Assembly (NCBI RefSeq): GCF_901933205.1 | Contig: NC_044576.1 | Coordinates: forward strand, 11,255,024-11,319,023 | From: Camarhynchus parvulus | Lineage: Eukaryota; Chordata; Aves; Passeriformes; Thraupidae | Direction of reading: 5' to 3' | DNA length: 64,000 nt | Shown: piece by piece, positions 26,672 to 40,800 of the stretch | Position numbering within the stretch: position 1 is the first letter of the stretch | How the letters are laid out: the number at the start of each line of letters is the position of its first letter | Program-made: the position numbers and the translations under genes | The notes under the pieces: model-generated | Told to the model about the DNA's origin: nothing | The model's input: the letters and a program-made list of their open reading frames with translations, nothing else | Database searches by the model: none

Positions 26672-26715
26672 GTTCAGTCTGAATCTAAGGTTTCACCCTT
26701 AGATTCAGACTGAAC
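26672..26715. repeat. Perfect 19-bp inverted repeat with 6-nt loop
   Basis: Arm gttcagtctgaatctaagg (26672-26690) and its exact reverse complement (26697-26715) are separated by tttcac. The 44-nt hairpin is shorter than a typical microRNA precursor, and pairing does not continue outside the arms. A local fold-back (inverted) duplication during replication is the simplest origin. Confidence 0.93.
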
Positions 26716-29384
26716 TAGTTTATACAGGAGAGTGAATGAGTGGATAGATAAGCCCAAACAAAGTACTGTATTCAAATGAGAATACTCACTAGCCACAGAA
26801 GGTTTTCTGCTGAATTAGGGTTGTTCATAGCAAGTTTCACCTCTTTTCTTTCATTATTAAGGCATCCTATCAGGTATTTATGTTTGCTGTTTAAAAATCT
26901 TATTTTTATCCCTTTATATCTCCAAAGTAACACAGAGACACACCTCAAATAAACAATTTCACTTTCACAGCATTCCTCAAACAAGATTTCTCTTTACTGA
27001 CCATTCTAGCCCAGATTCATTGATCAATCTTTCATTCCTCTTGGAATCTTGAAGCAGAAACTTAAGAATCTAGGGGGTTTTGCTTTTAAATTTGCCTTAT
27101 CAGCATAATTCAAGAATAGGCTTGAAGAATTAAGTAAGTCTACCAATGTCTACAAGTAACTGCCTTAAAATTGAATTAACATCAGAATTTCTCTTGTACA
27201 GCTCCTGTTCACCTTTTGACAATGGCTGAAATGTTACTCTGACACTTCCTGTTAGTTTCCTGGCTGTCCTGTGCGTCTGCATTTAACAGATATTTTGTTT
27301 GGGGAAAAATATTAGTAAATATCTTTCATGATCTAAGAGGTCAAATATTGCCTCCCTTCCCATTAGGTTCTAAAGAAGGGTGTCTGTTATAGCCAATAAA
27401 ATCACTGAAACACTTGTAACTCCTGTTTTTCTTGCTTCCTTGCCCTGTGTACCACACTACTCTTGAGAATCACTTTGGTTCCCCTGCTGTTTCCTGACAG
27501 GAGGATGTTCTGTCAGCCACGGACAGATAGCCCCCTCTGCCAGCAAGTGGTAGAAACTCTCCCTGCAGCAGAAAAAAAAAAATTTTGCTAACTCCACACC
27601 TACTTTTCAAAATTATTTTTGAAATAAACATCAGTTCTCTCAATCTTTTGTGGACATCTTTCATTCCCAAAAAATTCTAAAACTATTGATTCTAAAACTA
27701 TTGATTGCCTCCATTTCCCAAGCTGTGGCAACTCTTCTGAAAACACACTCAGAGGATTTCAGCTGTTTGTGAGAGGCAAGGTGGCTGTCACAGAGCACCC
27801 AGTGGTGAAAGGATGCTTATGACTTGCCCTGGTCCCAAACGCAGGCATAATACTTACACAAAGCTGCAGACACACCAATAATGAAAATCTGGTGAACCAC
27901 TTACTCTTGACTCATAGGAATGTTGAATACAGAATATCCATTAGTTTCCTGACAATGTGGATTATTTATAGGCAAGTCTGATAGCACCACCTATTATTAA
28001 GGTTGCTCAATACTTCCTATTCTGTGACCCCTGGTTTCAGTCTTCTTATGCCTTTGCCACCCGGGATGAATTTTGCATACTGATGCCTGTCTTCAACAAT
28101 CCTTGTTGAAAGTTCAACCCTTTCAGGAGCAAGATGATTAAGAAACACAATGGTTTTGTTCATGTTTTACAGGAATCTGGGAACCTCTTTGAAATTTTTC
28201 ATTATCTCTTTATTCTACAAGAACTTGAGTTTTGGCAGAACAGAGCATATTTTTTGTTTGCATGTAAGAAAATCTCCCAAATATAGCAAATTTATGAGCA
28301 CGTGAAGGTGGGAAAAAAAGACACCAACAAACAAAAAACCATGGTTTTCATATGAACTGAAAAAGGAATACCAAAATAAACCAAACCACTGAAGACCCAT
28401 TACCAGTGAACAGTTGCTATTTTTATATGAATCATTCCTTCCTAATAATACATGTTCTAGCCCAAGGCTATGGAGAACGGGGGAAGGCTTGGTTTTCCCT
28501 CCTGGAATGGCTGTTCTTTGGTGTCCAAAGGAAACAAGTTAATATAGCACTGGCCTTGAGGACATTACTAATGCTGTGCCACTGTTTTCAATGGTGATGT
28601 CAATTTATCTACTGACAGAGAAAAGCCTCTCTGTTATCTGCTGCTTGTACCCTGAGCACTTCTGGGCTTTGGGTCAATTAACACATTCTTCCAGGCTGGA
28701 ACAACTATACAATTGTTGGTTTCAACTACAATAAGGAACCAAAGTGCCAACGGCAACCTGAGACATTTTTCTGATCCTACACTGAAGAGGGCTACGCTAA
28801 AAATGTTCCAGATTTGATGTATAAAACATGTACATGCTTAGAATCTACTGATGACAAGCAGGTCTCATTCAGCCGAGGTTACTTGTCAGGGATATGTAGA
28901 AACACAGTAATTCCTGGCATAAACACAGTAGGGTACAAAACAACTAACACATCCAATCCATCCAGGGAAGCAAAATGGAATGAGCTGTGATTCCCTACAC
29001 AGTGTTTTGATAATGTCAGTCAAAGTTCCAGTGCAATTGCAGCTCAGCTGTCTTTGACACCTGGGAGGAAGAAGTGATCTGTACATGTGCATTCTCCATA
29101 GGAAATGCTAAGGGTCAAACGCCACAGCTCTCTAATGTTGACTTCAAATGGCAAAAACCATCTCCAAGGAAAACTCCAGCAAAGAAAAACACTTAAACAG
29201 TTTTCTTTTTAGTTGCTATCTGTTGCTGTGTTTCCAAGAGTCAAGCAAATAGACCCAACCAGAGGAATTACACAGAAAACTACAACAGCCCCAAACACAC
29301 CAAACATCTGGACAGCTTAGTCAGTACATGCCTTTACAGGCATGAGCAGCACAGAATAAAACCAGGGATGCAAAGGCAGGACAA
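26716..29384. other. Unique AT-rich sequence, no gene seen
   Basis: No recognised repeat family or exon. A 15-bp tandem duplication (unit attctaaaactattg, about 2.1 copies) lies at 27674-27705, and a poly-A tract lies at 27571-27583. Confidence 0.5.
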
Positions 29385-30660
29385 GTGGTTTCTATATCAC
29401 ATCACGCTGACAGAATTCTACAGAGTAAAGACCAGCCTGCTGTCCCCATTCAGAAGAGTAATCAGAACTTTTGCAATGCCCTTACTGGCCTACTGCCTAT
29501 GCTGGAGTCATCCAGCTGTCAGAGCATCATGCTGCTCCTGCTACAGCCCTTCATGGCCTGCCAACTCCTGAATTACTGGAAAATTACTTGGCAAAATGAC
29601 ATGGGGATAAAAGAGAGAATCCCAGAACCTTCCCAATCACAGATGAGAAGGAATATTCCATTACTATCTGTGTTCTCTGCTAAAGAAATTAAATTAACTG
29701 ACATTACCTCATTTGCGTATCAGTTTTTAATAGCTCTTTTGCTAGATGAAAAAAGGAAATTGCTGAAGACTGCCACAAGTGAGCTAAAGAAACTTGAAGT
29801 TTGCACTAAATGCATGCACTACTATGCTACACTTTATTGCTTCTTCTGTTTTCCTACATCTAGTTTCATTCCAAGTGGAAACTCAGTTTTCAAAATTTCC
29901 CAAGGATTTGGGAAAGCAGCAGAGGTTAAAGTAGGGAATGGAACACATGCCTCAGGCAATCCAGCCTGAGCTTAGCTGTTGTAAAAAAATCTCCACAGCC
30001 AAGTTAGGTTATTGAACTCAAATGGCCCAAAGAGAGATTTGTTGAGTTTGGTTTAAGGCTGTGCACCAATATTGAACTTCAGTGGAAAATTAACAATTAA
30101 ATGGTGTTTGTCTTAAGAAAGCACAACTGTAAGAAGATTCTACCAAGCCTAGGATTTCAGCCAAATTTTCCCCTTTTTAGAAGGTACTTGCAACTTCTTT
30201 CATCACTGTTGTTTTTAAAGCATTTCTACTCTATTATTTGTCATTATTTCCATTGCACTGCTGTGGAACATTTAAGAATGTTTTAGCATCTGTAATGACT
30301 TCTTATGTCATCTTTAAAACTTTCTTGTGCAGTAAAAACAAACACGGGAGCCCTGATAGTAAGTTTAACCTTCTAAATGGGTACACAGGACAAGTCACAC
30401 ATATTAAGGCTTAAGTGGACTTTTCTTCCAAGTCCTGGCAGCCCAGAGAAGTTTTTCACAAGCTCTGTGTGACACTTCTAAGCCTATTTTCATGAATATG
30501 CCTAGGCATAGGGTAGGAATTCAGCCAGGATCTCTGGAAAAATAGAAAGGTAGCTATGAAACCCTGAAGAGAGTGTGAAGAAGAATCCAAGAGAAGGAGA
30601 GCTTCAGAATTAGCATACCTTGAAAAGTAACTTCTGTCAGATACAATATGCCTTTTTGTC
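29385..30660. other. Sequence containing the longest ORF; coding status unsupported
   Basis: A 194-codon plus-strand frame (29385-29969) is the longest in the window. No domain, signal peptide or family motif was recognised, and the upstream bases give no strong promoter or splice context. Overlapping frames on the same strand show that the stretch is simply poor in stops. The rest, to 30660, shows nothing notable. Confidence 0.4.
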
Positions 30661-31050
30661 TTTTACACGCATAGGAAGTTTACATATTAATGTTTGCATG
30701 ATGGTAAATCGAAGGACTGCTTCATTGGATTTGAAGGAGCACTTCTCCTCAGGCCGGGCCTCTGGTTTGACTCCGATTAAATTACAAAGCTAAACAGAAC
30801 AGGAAGGATCTGTGCTCCTAATTCTGCTTGATAGATCACTTTGTCATTTTCAGATGCCAGATTGAAGATAGCCGCCTCTCCCTTGGCAGAGAACAGCGCT
30901 TTTAAGCTCCAGGCTATCAGAGAGAGCAAGCGCCCACAGTACGTGCACAGACTGACAGTTGCATTAAGATGTTTCCTGCTGCTTCTTTAAAAACTTATGG
31001 CAACCTGCTCATTATTAGCCTTCTGTACTTGCAGAGAGTTAAATTGGGTG

Positions 31051-34000
31051 AGATGAAGTAGAAGTCACAGCTGAAGGTGCTCTGGGCTGTAACACAGCAA
31101 AGGAACCACACACCTCTGCAGATGTGCTGACTGGGGAATCATCCTATGAGAATTGGAGCCAGGTTTAGCAGAGATTATGCAGAACGACTGGGAAACCTCT
31201 TCAGGAAATTAGCTTTTTCCCATTCTTTCTGAATCTGAGGGGATCCAAAGGCACTTCATTATCATAACTGTTTCATGTTTAGCTATGGTTGTTGAAAGCA
31301 CTTCTCTTAATTTGCTGTACAACTCTCAAATTGCTGATTAGGGAAAAAAAATAGACAAAATATGAAGGCAGATCTGAGAACATGTGGAGCCCATTAATGG
31401 AACAAATTCATGGCTGGTTTTCACTTATCCCTATTTAGTATTTGTAGGGGGCTTTTGTTTTCTGAAATTTATCAGGTGCAAGCTGAAAGCGTATAAACCA
31501 GACTGTAGTCAATGTACATGTGTTTACACACAAGCCTATCAGCTGAAGTAATGCAATACCATCCTAACATGGAACTACTAAACCTCAGACACACAGCTAA
31601 AAGCCTGCAAATCCTCCCCCCCTACATCCTGTTTTCCAGTATACTAAGCCACCCACAAAAAAAAAAAAAAAAAAAAAGAAAAAAAAGAAAGTAATTAAGA
31701 AAGGCAGAAGGTTTCAGGAGTTTTCAGGCAGTTGGTAACAGGCTGCTATTCTGCTTGAGCAATAAGCAGTGCACAGGCCCCTGGGGCTCAATGGCAATGA
31801 AGCCTCAAATATTTCTGATACACTGCTACAATAGCATGTTGTTCTTGCACAGGACCTTTCCCATAAGATGGATATACAGAAGAGGAAATAGTAAACTGCA
31901 CAGGCCCTCTAGAGGTAAGGTCAGTATTACTCGCTTTTGACAAGTTTTGTATAACCTAAAAATATTTAAATAATCATACCTAATCCTCACTGAGGAATTT
32001 TCAAGCATCTCAAAACACTTCAGTAATGAAGTCTGGCATTTCTGTAAAGAGGCAGAAGCAGTTTTCCCAGGCTAAAGTTGAGAATCTAGTCATGACCACC
32101 CTCCCATCCTTGTTCAATTTTCTAGTATCTATCCTTGATAAGTCTTATTGTAAGTAAATTTATTCACTATGTCTTACTAAAATCTTAATTTTTAGAAATA
32201 TCTTTTTAATTCCTTAAGATAATTATTATACAACACTGATTATCTAGGAAAATAAGACCTATAAGAAGTAAGCTGCTCATATGCAGAAAGCTACATGTAC
32301 AAGAACTAGCACTAAAACTCATGCAGCTGCTGAAGAAAGCTCCTTCCTTTGTTCCAGTCAGACTGTTAATCAAGAATCAGATTAGGAATTTGCAACTGGG
32401 GGGGTAGAAGGAAGACAAAATTAAAATCTTGCTGATTTGAAATACATCATTGTCTTCTGAAATTCCACAGGAACAGCTGGAACATGCAACTGTTCTAGTT
32501 TAAAACTGGAGAGGAGATTCTACCCCTAGCAGTGGATAGACATGAGTGGATAAACATGAAGCAGAGTGCATGAACTAGACAAAAAGAAAAATAGATCAAA
32601 TCTACTTTCTTCTACTCCCACTTCTTCTGAATTCTCACCATTGTAATAGGAGCTCAGACAGCTGCTCGTGGCCTGGTGGAGCCACAAGAGGCTCAGCTGA
32701 CAGAGCTCACACGATGGCCAGGCTCTGAGAACTAACCATGGAAGCACAGGAGAGCAACACCGGCTGGGTGACCTCCAAAGGAAGAAAAAGATGGCCTTGT
32801 GCTCTGCAGAGTTATTTGGCTTAATGATTTCTTAGACCTTGCACCATTTGAGGAGGAGGCTGTTTGGGATTTTATGGTAAAGTGTAAAGGAGAATTCTGA
32901 TGAAAATTCAACCTTTCCTTTCTTTAAGTCATTCAGTCATTTCAAATGAGGTTAGTTGTATAAGCTAGAAAAACTGATTTAGATTAACAAATGTGTCCTT
33001 CCCTAATCCATCTGTGGTGATTTTAACTCTTTTGAAATACACAATTTCATCTTCAAAAAAAAAAAAAAAACCTCTGTGAGGTCAGTCAGCATCCTCTACA
33101 GGATCCAGAACTTGTGGTAAAGCATCTGAGATAAAACCCATCAAAAGGAAGTCCCAAGTTTCAGCCTCACACTTAGCTAGACCTCTTTAAACCCCACAGT
33201 GCAGATGAGTTGGCTTTTGGGGCTTTTTCTGTCTTAGCTTCTTTTGTTTTATTTAGCTTATCTGGATGGGTTTTGTAATACAGATGAACATGTGGCCACA
33301 CACAGATGTTGTTTCTAGCACAAATGAGGGAATATCTAGCCAGATGCAGAGGAATAGATACAGGCAAAGAATTACTATTTCTCAGAAAAGCAATATCTGT
33401 TTACATATTCCCAAGATTTGTTTTGACTCAAAATGCATATGGGAAATTTTTAGACCTGTATTTTACTGAGAGACTCTGGCAATTCACAGAAACAGAAAAC
33501 AAAAGGCAGTATCATTTCACAGATCAAGGCTAGTCTGAGTATCTGATGGACAAGTATATGACAGCGGTCCCTAGGGAAGGCCAGTAAGGAGTCTAAACAG
33601 CTTACACAACATGGTAAAAGACAGCAATTGTGTTTATTTTTCTAGTCCCCACATTTATTCAGATCACATTATCCAAAAGGAAGAGGAATCCTACATCTCT
33701 CATTAGAAATGCTATTCAATTATATTCAACTAAAATATAACAATTTAAAACAACAGAGCTATATTAGCAAATTAACAAAGCAAATTAACAACAGTGCAGT
33801 TGCTGAAGGGCCAAGGAATGGAACAACCATAAGTACAACAGTAACCACTTAATATATCATGAGAAAGTAGGAATTCTTGGGCTATAATATTCTCAATAAT
33901 TTCCTCAGCTGTTCTGCAAAGAGATGCAGGTACTTTAGTGGAAAAGTACACATCTTTATTATAAGTTTTCTCTAATATGCTAGTGCACTGGGACTTGGCG

Positions 34001-35881
34001 TGCCTGCCTTTCTCATCTAATTAAAAAAGAGAGGAGATGATTCATTGATAATAGAAATTATTCCTTAAGTAAATTGCAGCCTCTGCTGTGCTTTGGTATT
34101 TGTAAGCAGTAACTGGAAACTGTTGCATTTTTGCCATGAAAGAAGATAATACTGATGTTTCATCTCAAATATGTGCACAGCACATCAGAGTTAGTGAGGG
34201 CATCCATGACACATGTGCTGGCAAACACTGCACTCACAGGTCATTACTGCTGTGCTGAAGCTGGTCACAGCACTGGGCTGTGCCAAAAAGGCAAGGCAGC
34301 ACAATGTCCCACAGGAAGAAAGTAACCACTGGTAAAGGAAGAAAGTTTGAATGGTCACAAAGGTTGTCTTCACCTTTATTTGTCTCTGTTTTGGTTTCCA
34401 GGTCAATCCCTGGAACTAATTCTAGGGTTTGTCTATTGTTTACATTACTACTGTTAAAAACTTCAAGAGAGAAATTAGAAAATCAGTTCACTGTATTAAA
34501 TGGAAGACATTAATTTGACAAAGTGTAAGTGAAACGGCACTTGGCAGCAGGAGGAAGACAACTCCTGCACTGTCAGATGCCACAAGAGAATCCTCTGCCA
34601 AAACTCCAAAAAGATATTATGTTAAAAGCACTACATCACCAAAAGCTCACACTGGCAAACCATCAGTCCCCCTTGAACCATGTCTGTCCCAAGGACACCT
34701 CCTGCCTGAGAAAGCTGCAGCTCTGTGTGTGTTAACCCCTTCACAGACATCACACATTAAGCAGGAAACACAGACAGTTCAGACTGGGACATGGCTTGCC
34801 CTGAACTTCTAGATTGTGCTTTTACTGAATGAGCTTCATTTAAAAACACACAAAACTATAGGTTTGCACTCAGTGCAACCCCAAATCATACACAGCTTAC
34901 TAGTTTATTTGTGTTGAAGCTGGATCAATATAAACACACCGGACTTGCTGAGATAAAACCTGATCCAACATCTAAGTTCTATGAGTGATATTTTTTAATG
35001 TTTCTTAAATAGAAGAATGACTCATAATTCTTGACCAGTCCACATCTAGATTTTAATTTCACGCATCTTTTAGAGTTCCAAAACAAAGCTAATGAATGCT
35101 GCTGTGACTCATATCAGCAATCACATCACATTGAAAAAATTCCATTCAAGATGGAGTGCTTGAGCTACAGGGCAGACTGCATCCCCTGGAAACTCAATTC
35201 CTTCTCTTGATGAATGTCATCACTTTCTTTATTTCAGTTTTATATCATTATATTGACCTGATCAACTGAAGCTCATCTTAAACCAGATCAAAACTGCAAT
35301 CCATTCTTCTTATAAAACTTTGGGAAGGAACATTATGAATGAAAGTCAGACTGCATCACTTTAAATATCACCCAAACACAAAAATCCTGTTGTTTTCATT
35401 ACCTCTTTCTCCTTTTCTTTCCAAGCAGTAGGTTCATGAAACATGATTTATCACAAACCAGAAGCTTGGCATACCCAAAGTTGCCCCAAATGAGCAAATG
35501 CAGTAAATCTTTTCCTGAATATAATGTATTTTTACGTTAGCAGGCGTGCACACCAGCTCCTGAACAGTCTAAGAGGCACACAAGTCTTATCCAAAACAAA
35601 AGGCTAATCATCCTGATCAGCCTGAGTACCTGGGATTCTTTTGTCTTGTCTTTAGTATTGATTTAGTGAAAATAAGGTCACAATTTAAATACCTGTTATA
35701 AAAATACATATAATTATATATATAGATATATTTGTATAAAAACATACAGCTTTTTCTGTTTTGCTTGAAATTATTTGTGATGCCTACAAAATGCAAGCAA
35801 TGAGATACAAAAGGTTTCCTGTACAACCATGCTAGTACCATGAGGAGAGAAAAACTGATGTCATGGAAGTCAGCCCTTTGA
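31051..35881. other. Unique AT-rich sequence with poly-A tracts, no gene seen
   Basis: No exon or repeat family recognised. An A-rich tract lies at 31657-31690 and a pure A16 run at 33055-33070; neither is preceded by a recognisable retrocopy. A direct repeat gcaaattaacaa occurs twice near 33767-33791. AT dinucleotide runs lie at 35707-35735. Confidence 0.5.
31657..31690. repeat. A-rich low-complexity tract
   Basis: A run of 21 A residues is followed by GAAAAAAAAG-type sequence. The upstream 150 bases show no recognisable LINE or retrocopy that it could be the tail of. Confidence 0.9.
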
Positions 35882-36135
35882 AATCACAGAATCACAAGGC
35901 TGGAAGAGACCTTTAAGATCACTGAGTCCAACTCGTGCCCTAACATCTCAACTAATCATGGCACCAACTGCCACATTCAATCTGTCTTCAAACACATCCA
36001 GGCATGGTGGCTCCACCACCTCCCTGGCCAGATTTTATCACTCTTTCAGTAAAAATCCTTTTCCTAATAACCAACCTTCATTTCCTTTGGCACTGCTTAA
36101 GTCTGTGTCCTCTGGTTCTGTCAGCTGCTGCCTGC
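35882..36135 (-). mobile_element. CR1 LINE 3' fragment
   Basis: Read on the plus strand this starts with 'aatcacagaatcacaaggct' and continues 'ggaagagacctttaagatca', the reverse complement of a CR1 3' terminus. Further CR1-type modules follow: 'tccaccacctccctggccag', the 'cactctttcagtaaaaatcc' block and 'gtctgtgtcctctggttctg'. The element is on the minus strand with its 3' end intact at 35882 and its 5' side lost near 36135. Overlapping frames of 66-91 codons are element-derived. Confidence 0.88.
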
Positions 36136-36400
36136 AAACGGAGAGGACACATTCTTAAGCTTAAATGCAGAGTCAGGGAACAATTTCCTGTCTGGTGGAG
36201 TTCTGAGCGTCTCTGTGGATGGAGGCTCCACCACCTCTCCAGACCCTGGCTTGTTGCCTGGCTACCATTTTTCCCTTGATATCTCACAGGATTTCCCCTC
36301 CATGCCATTATGTCCGTTGTCCCTCACCTAGATCCATCTTCACTGCATCCTCCCACTGGGTAGACCCAGTCCTGATCTGGGATAATGCCACACAGCCAGG
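36136..36400 (-). mobile_element. Second, more decayed CR1-like fragment
   Basis: After a short break, a second stretch has the same kind of order seen in reverse CR1 ends: a 'gatggaggctccaccacctc' module (near 36218-36237), then 'gtccgttgtccctcacctag' followed by 'atccatcttcactgcatcct'. It could be a separate insertion or a rearranged part of the first. It is much weaker than the neighbouring copy, and the outer limit is uncertain. Confidence 0.5.
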
Positions 36401-37679
36401 CTGTCCACACCACCTGCATGGTTTAACGCATCCTACAGCAATGCGGCTATGAAACATCTTATGAGTTAGATATTCTTCTGCCTCTTTACATTTATTTTTT
36501 ATAAACTGTCCTCACTGTCCACACCCAATCTGGTTATAGATATTTGAATATATTAACTTTGTAGGAGTAAGAAGAATTTATCTGGCACATGCCCAGAAGT
36601 TCAAGCATATATCAATATCTGAGTCTGAACCATTAGTCTGTATTGACACTTTTAATAAGATTTAAACTATAAAATTGGACTTCCTCCTAAGTAACCCATA
36701 AGCGGTTTTTTTCTAATGTCAACTCTAGAACAAAGAGGCTATGATATAAATTGGCAGAAGTATGCTAAAAATTAGACCAAATATCTTCAAACCTCTGAGA
36801 AAACATTTTATTTAAAAACTCAATTTGAAAAATTATTTAATAAAATCTATATTTATTTATTTATAATTCTTTTTCAGGTTAGAGGGTCAGCTCTGACACT
36901 GTCTCTGAGCTGCCTTTCCTATTTCTACCTCAAATTTCATTATATCACAAGAGGCTAGATTCAGACCACGTGTTACCAGACAAAAAAATAACTGACTTCT
37001 TCAGTGAAGAAGTTTTGCCTGTTTCCTGGAGGACTGAATTTAGCTTCACAGGCTCTCACTGGCGAAAGGCTGATGGTGCCGTCTGCCCATTGCAGCCAGA
37101 CAGAACCATCCTATGAGGAGACACGAGAGACATCATATTTCCCACAGTGGGAGCAATCTCCCTGAATCTCCACATGGTCGGCAGCGTGCCATTAAAGCCA
37201 CTTAGGATAACAAGCCCTGTATAAACAGATTATCCAACAGACAAGTTTTGTCAATATTGCTTCATCTTTTACAGTGCAATATTTGAACGCTGGTTTAGCA
37301 TGGCAGAAAGAAAAAAAGTCTAGAAAATCTAAAATCTTTGAGAAAATAATGTTTGTTAGGCAAAATAGTATTCCAATAATTACCTCAGCTTTTTGCATCT
37401 GTGACAGTATTTCCTAGGTCTGGTATTTGACAATGAGGGAAGTACTAAGTACATGAAAACATCAACATAACCTATGTGAGAATTTTGTACAACAGGAATT
37501 CCTATAATTTTTTTCCTGGAGAAAGAAGGAAGCTCCAGCTTTCCATATGCTCCCATTCAACTGAGCTAACCCTTACAACATGGCTTGCTGAAAACAAACT
37601 CAGTTGCTCAACATCTGTACTGCAGCTTTCATTAACGCAATTACTGACCTCAGTCATACTGTATTATTGATCAGCATCT
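36401..37679. other. Unique sequence, no gene seen
   Basis: No recognised repeat or exon in this AT-rich interval. Confidence 0.5.
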
Positions 37680-37885
37680 GCACAGCACCTCACGGGCAAA
37701 CACGGGGCTGCCTGCATTTCCTGCAGCTCACCCGCTTTAACCCGCTTTGCCTGAGGCAGCAAGGCAGAGCCTCTCTCCTGCAGGCTGGGGGGCTCCCCTT
37801 GGCCCCACCACTGCTCCCACAACAGCTCCAATGCCCTCCACCTGGGGCTTCCCAACACAGTGGCTCTGGGCTGCAAAGGGCTGCA
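37680..37885. other. GC-rich islet, few CpGs
   Basis: About 200 bases are GC-rich with four CpGs, including the direct duplication of cccgcttt at 37731 and 37741. Overlapping frames on both strands (70-98 codons) follow from low stop density in GC-rich DNA. No recognisable protein or repeat family. Confidence 0.4.
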
Positions 37886-40800
37886 AAACTAACAAAATAA
37901 ACCTCTGTGGAAGCAAACAACTAAAAAGGCAGCAAACTGCTGACTGTTGGCAGAAAAATTGGCTCGGAAGCAGAAGGGATGGATTTTTCCTTTTGCACCT
38001 GGAAAAAATGTAGGCAAATCACTGCCTTCATGCTCTCTAAGTCAATCATGCCCAGCTCAACAAAAATGGGTTAAAGCACACTCATATTATTGACACCTCC
38101 GAGAAGAAATCCATCTGTAGCCAGTAAAAAGCTCTCAGACTGAGTGGTACCCTGTGTTCGATGAGCTGCATACCTGAAATAAAGCCTTAAAATTCTGAAA
38201 GCCATAATTTGTTTTTTAAAAGAGCTAAAAACATAGCCCCAGAATTAAAATTATGAGCTACATTTAATTATATTTAGAATTATGATCTCCTTAAATAGAT
38301 CAATTCAAATACTAATGCCTTAAATATAGATTGCAATGTCCATTGTAGGCTGTAAAGTCATATCGTTCAAAGTTTTTTTGAAGAAATTCAGGTACTCAAA
38401 TAAATGCTGAGTAATTTTTCACCAGAAGGAAAAAAACAATTTTAACCAACATCTTTCAAATTTGCAACTACTCTGGAAATTTTTTTATTCAAAAAGGGGC
38501 AAAAAACAGAGATGTTATCAAAGTTTTGCTTCGATATTTTCAAAGTAAAAAAACTGACATTGTTTCAAAGCCAAATTTACTTCAGTTTTAACACCTGAAA
38601 ATTAATGTAAAATATTCTGTTTTGATTAATTATTTGAAATAAATATCCTATTGATTTTACTACATTTTAAATCCTTTCATGTCAATGTAATAGAGCATTT
38701 CACTGGCAAGGAGGGAGGTTCCCAAATGACTATTTTCTAAATATAAGGAGGGTTTATTTGCTGCATATTTTACCAGTCATTTTTCTTTATCCTTCCTCCC
38801 TCCCCTGCCAGTCAACTTCCTAGTACTTAGATGGTTTCTCACACCACCAAAAGTATAGAGCACACTTAATTTTAGGTGTTAATCCAAGTAGAATCTGGGT
38901 AGTGAAGCATAACAAAACTGACTAAGAGAGCCAGAGGAAGCATAAAGCACTCTCAAATGCACTCAGTAACTTCGCTGCTCTGCAGAATGACAGCAAAGCC
39001 CAGGTCTATCAGCTCTCATCCAGATGATGTTCTCAAATCAAGGGCAATTTTTTTTCTTTAATTTCAACAAGAACAAGCCTAGAGCTGAACAAAATTAGAA
39101 ATTATGGACTTCATGTAGATAAAATTATCTAGCAGCTGTTATGCGGAAAACTGGAAGATTATCGTAGTGGTACCTACTGGCCTTAAAACACTTGCATTTA
39201 TTAAAACATTATCAAGAGATAAGAATTGCAGTCAAACTCCTGGAAATTAAATTTAGGCACAGCAAACATATAATTCTTAGATGGCCTAAATGGCCAAAGC
39301 CTCACAGAAGCTGAAGACACCACACTCACATACATAGCCAGCATATACACTTTTCATACGGCAATGCTATATGAAAGATATAATTGTATAATGTACACAT
39401 GTAAGCAGTTTTTATATATATAATGGTACATAATATGTTTGAATGTTTTCCATTTTAATAAAAAGGTACAGTACAAGGTACTGTGTTCTATAAGATATCT
39501 TTAATGAACTAAGTTTAGCCTTGTTTTATTTGTCAGTATGAAGAAGAAATGTGGTATAAAGAATATGAAAGATTTAAATTTTTAAAGGAAATTAGAGCAG
39601 AGTTCCTCCATGTCCTACAAACAAAAATATGGGACAAAGAGAGACCTTTAACTACTCTCATTTCTCTAAATAGCTAATAATGAGTCCTCAGACAAATTAT
39701 TCGTGTGTTCCACTGCTCAAAGTAGAAATTCCTATTTTGCCATCCAGACCACTCTGGGAGATGCACTCATGGCAGACATTTTCAACCACTGCTGCTGAGC
39801 TCACTAAACCTGACAGTCCTGTGTTCACAGTATAGAAATAATTGAACAAATGTCTTTCTTTTGACAGTCTGCAGGAATTATAAATCATTTTAAGGATTTC
39901 TTTCAGGGTCTCTCTCTATGACAAAATCTGTTCACACAGCAGGGTAAGGCCTGCAGGACCATCCAGGGCTTCTGAGCACCAAACTGGAACTACTAAAATA
40001 AGGTGTGGTTACATTAATCTTCCTCGTTTCAAATAATAAATGCAGGTTCCTGTCAGACTGACAGGACATGGGTGTTGCAAGTCCTATGATCTGAACACAG
40101 CTCTTTGACAAAAAATTTTAGGAGACAAAGCCAAGCATGTGCAAAGTCAACATAACAGCTAACCCCTAATCAAAACTTTACCAGAAACATCAGGGAACAA
40201 CAGGGAAAAGTATTCAGAGCCTGTTTAATTCAAACAGTAATCTTTCCTAGGACTAGTCCAGGCCCTTACTATCTTACATAATTTCACTGTTACCTGCCTT
40301 TATTCTGTTCCTTTCTGTCCCCAAGGGCAGAAGCCATGTGGCACCATTGTCATTGCCACATCATTATCTGTTGCAGCAGAAATACAGCAATAAGCAAGCA
40401 AACAAACAAACAGACAAACTTTTTTTTTCTGACACCACCACTACAGGGGAATGCAAAACAAGAAAAACCCAGAAGAGCCCCAAAGCAATTTAGTGCATGA
40501 ATATGACTGCTATCAGTTACCATACTGGAAATGTTGTGGGAGTTTTACTGGCCTGTTTGTAGATGTGTGTGTTTGTTTTCACAAGGTTCTCCACCAAGAA
40601 CAAAGCACCAGCAAGCCTTGTGTCTCCTGTAGAGTTGATTATATTAGATCATTTTATCTTATTGACAGAGGGGAGAGACAGGCTGGGTGTGATGAATGGC
40701 TATTGTTATACCCTACCTGACCACCCTGGCGCCCACCCAGGCACGCAGCCTGATGGCAATCAGGTAGCCTGACTCATGTGATATTTGACAAAGGATAGGT

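Noticed and set aside
31657..31690. Poly-A tract as the tail of a processed pseudogene
   Set aside because: No recognisable gene-derived sequence or target-site duplication upstream.
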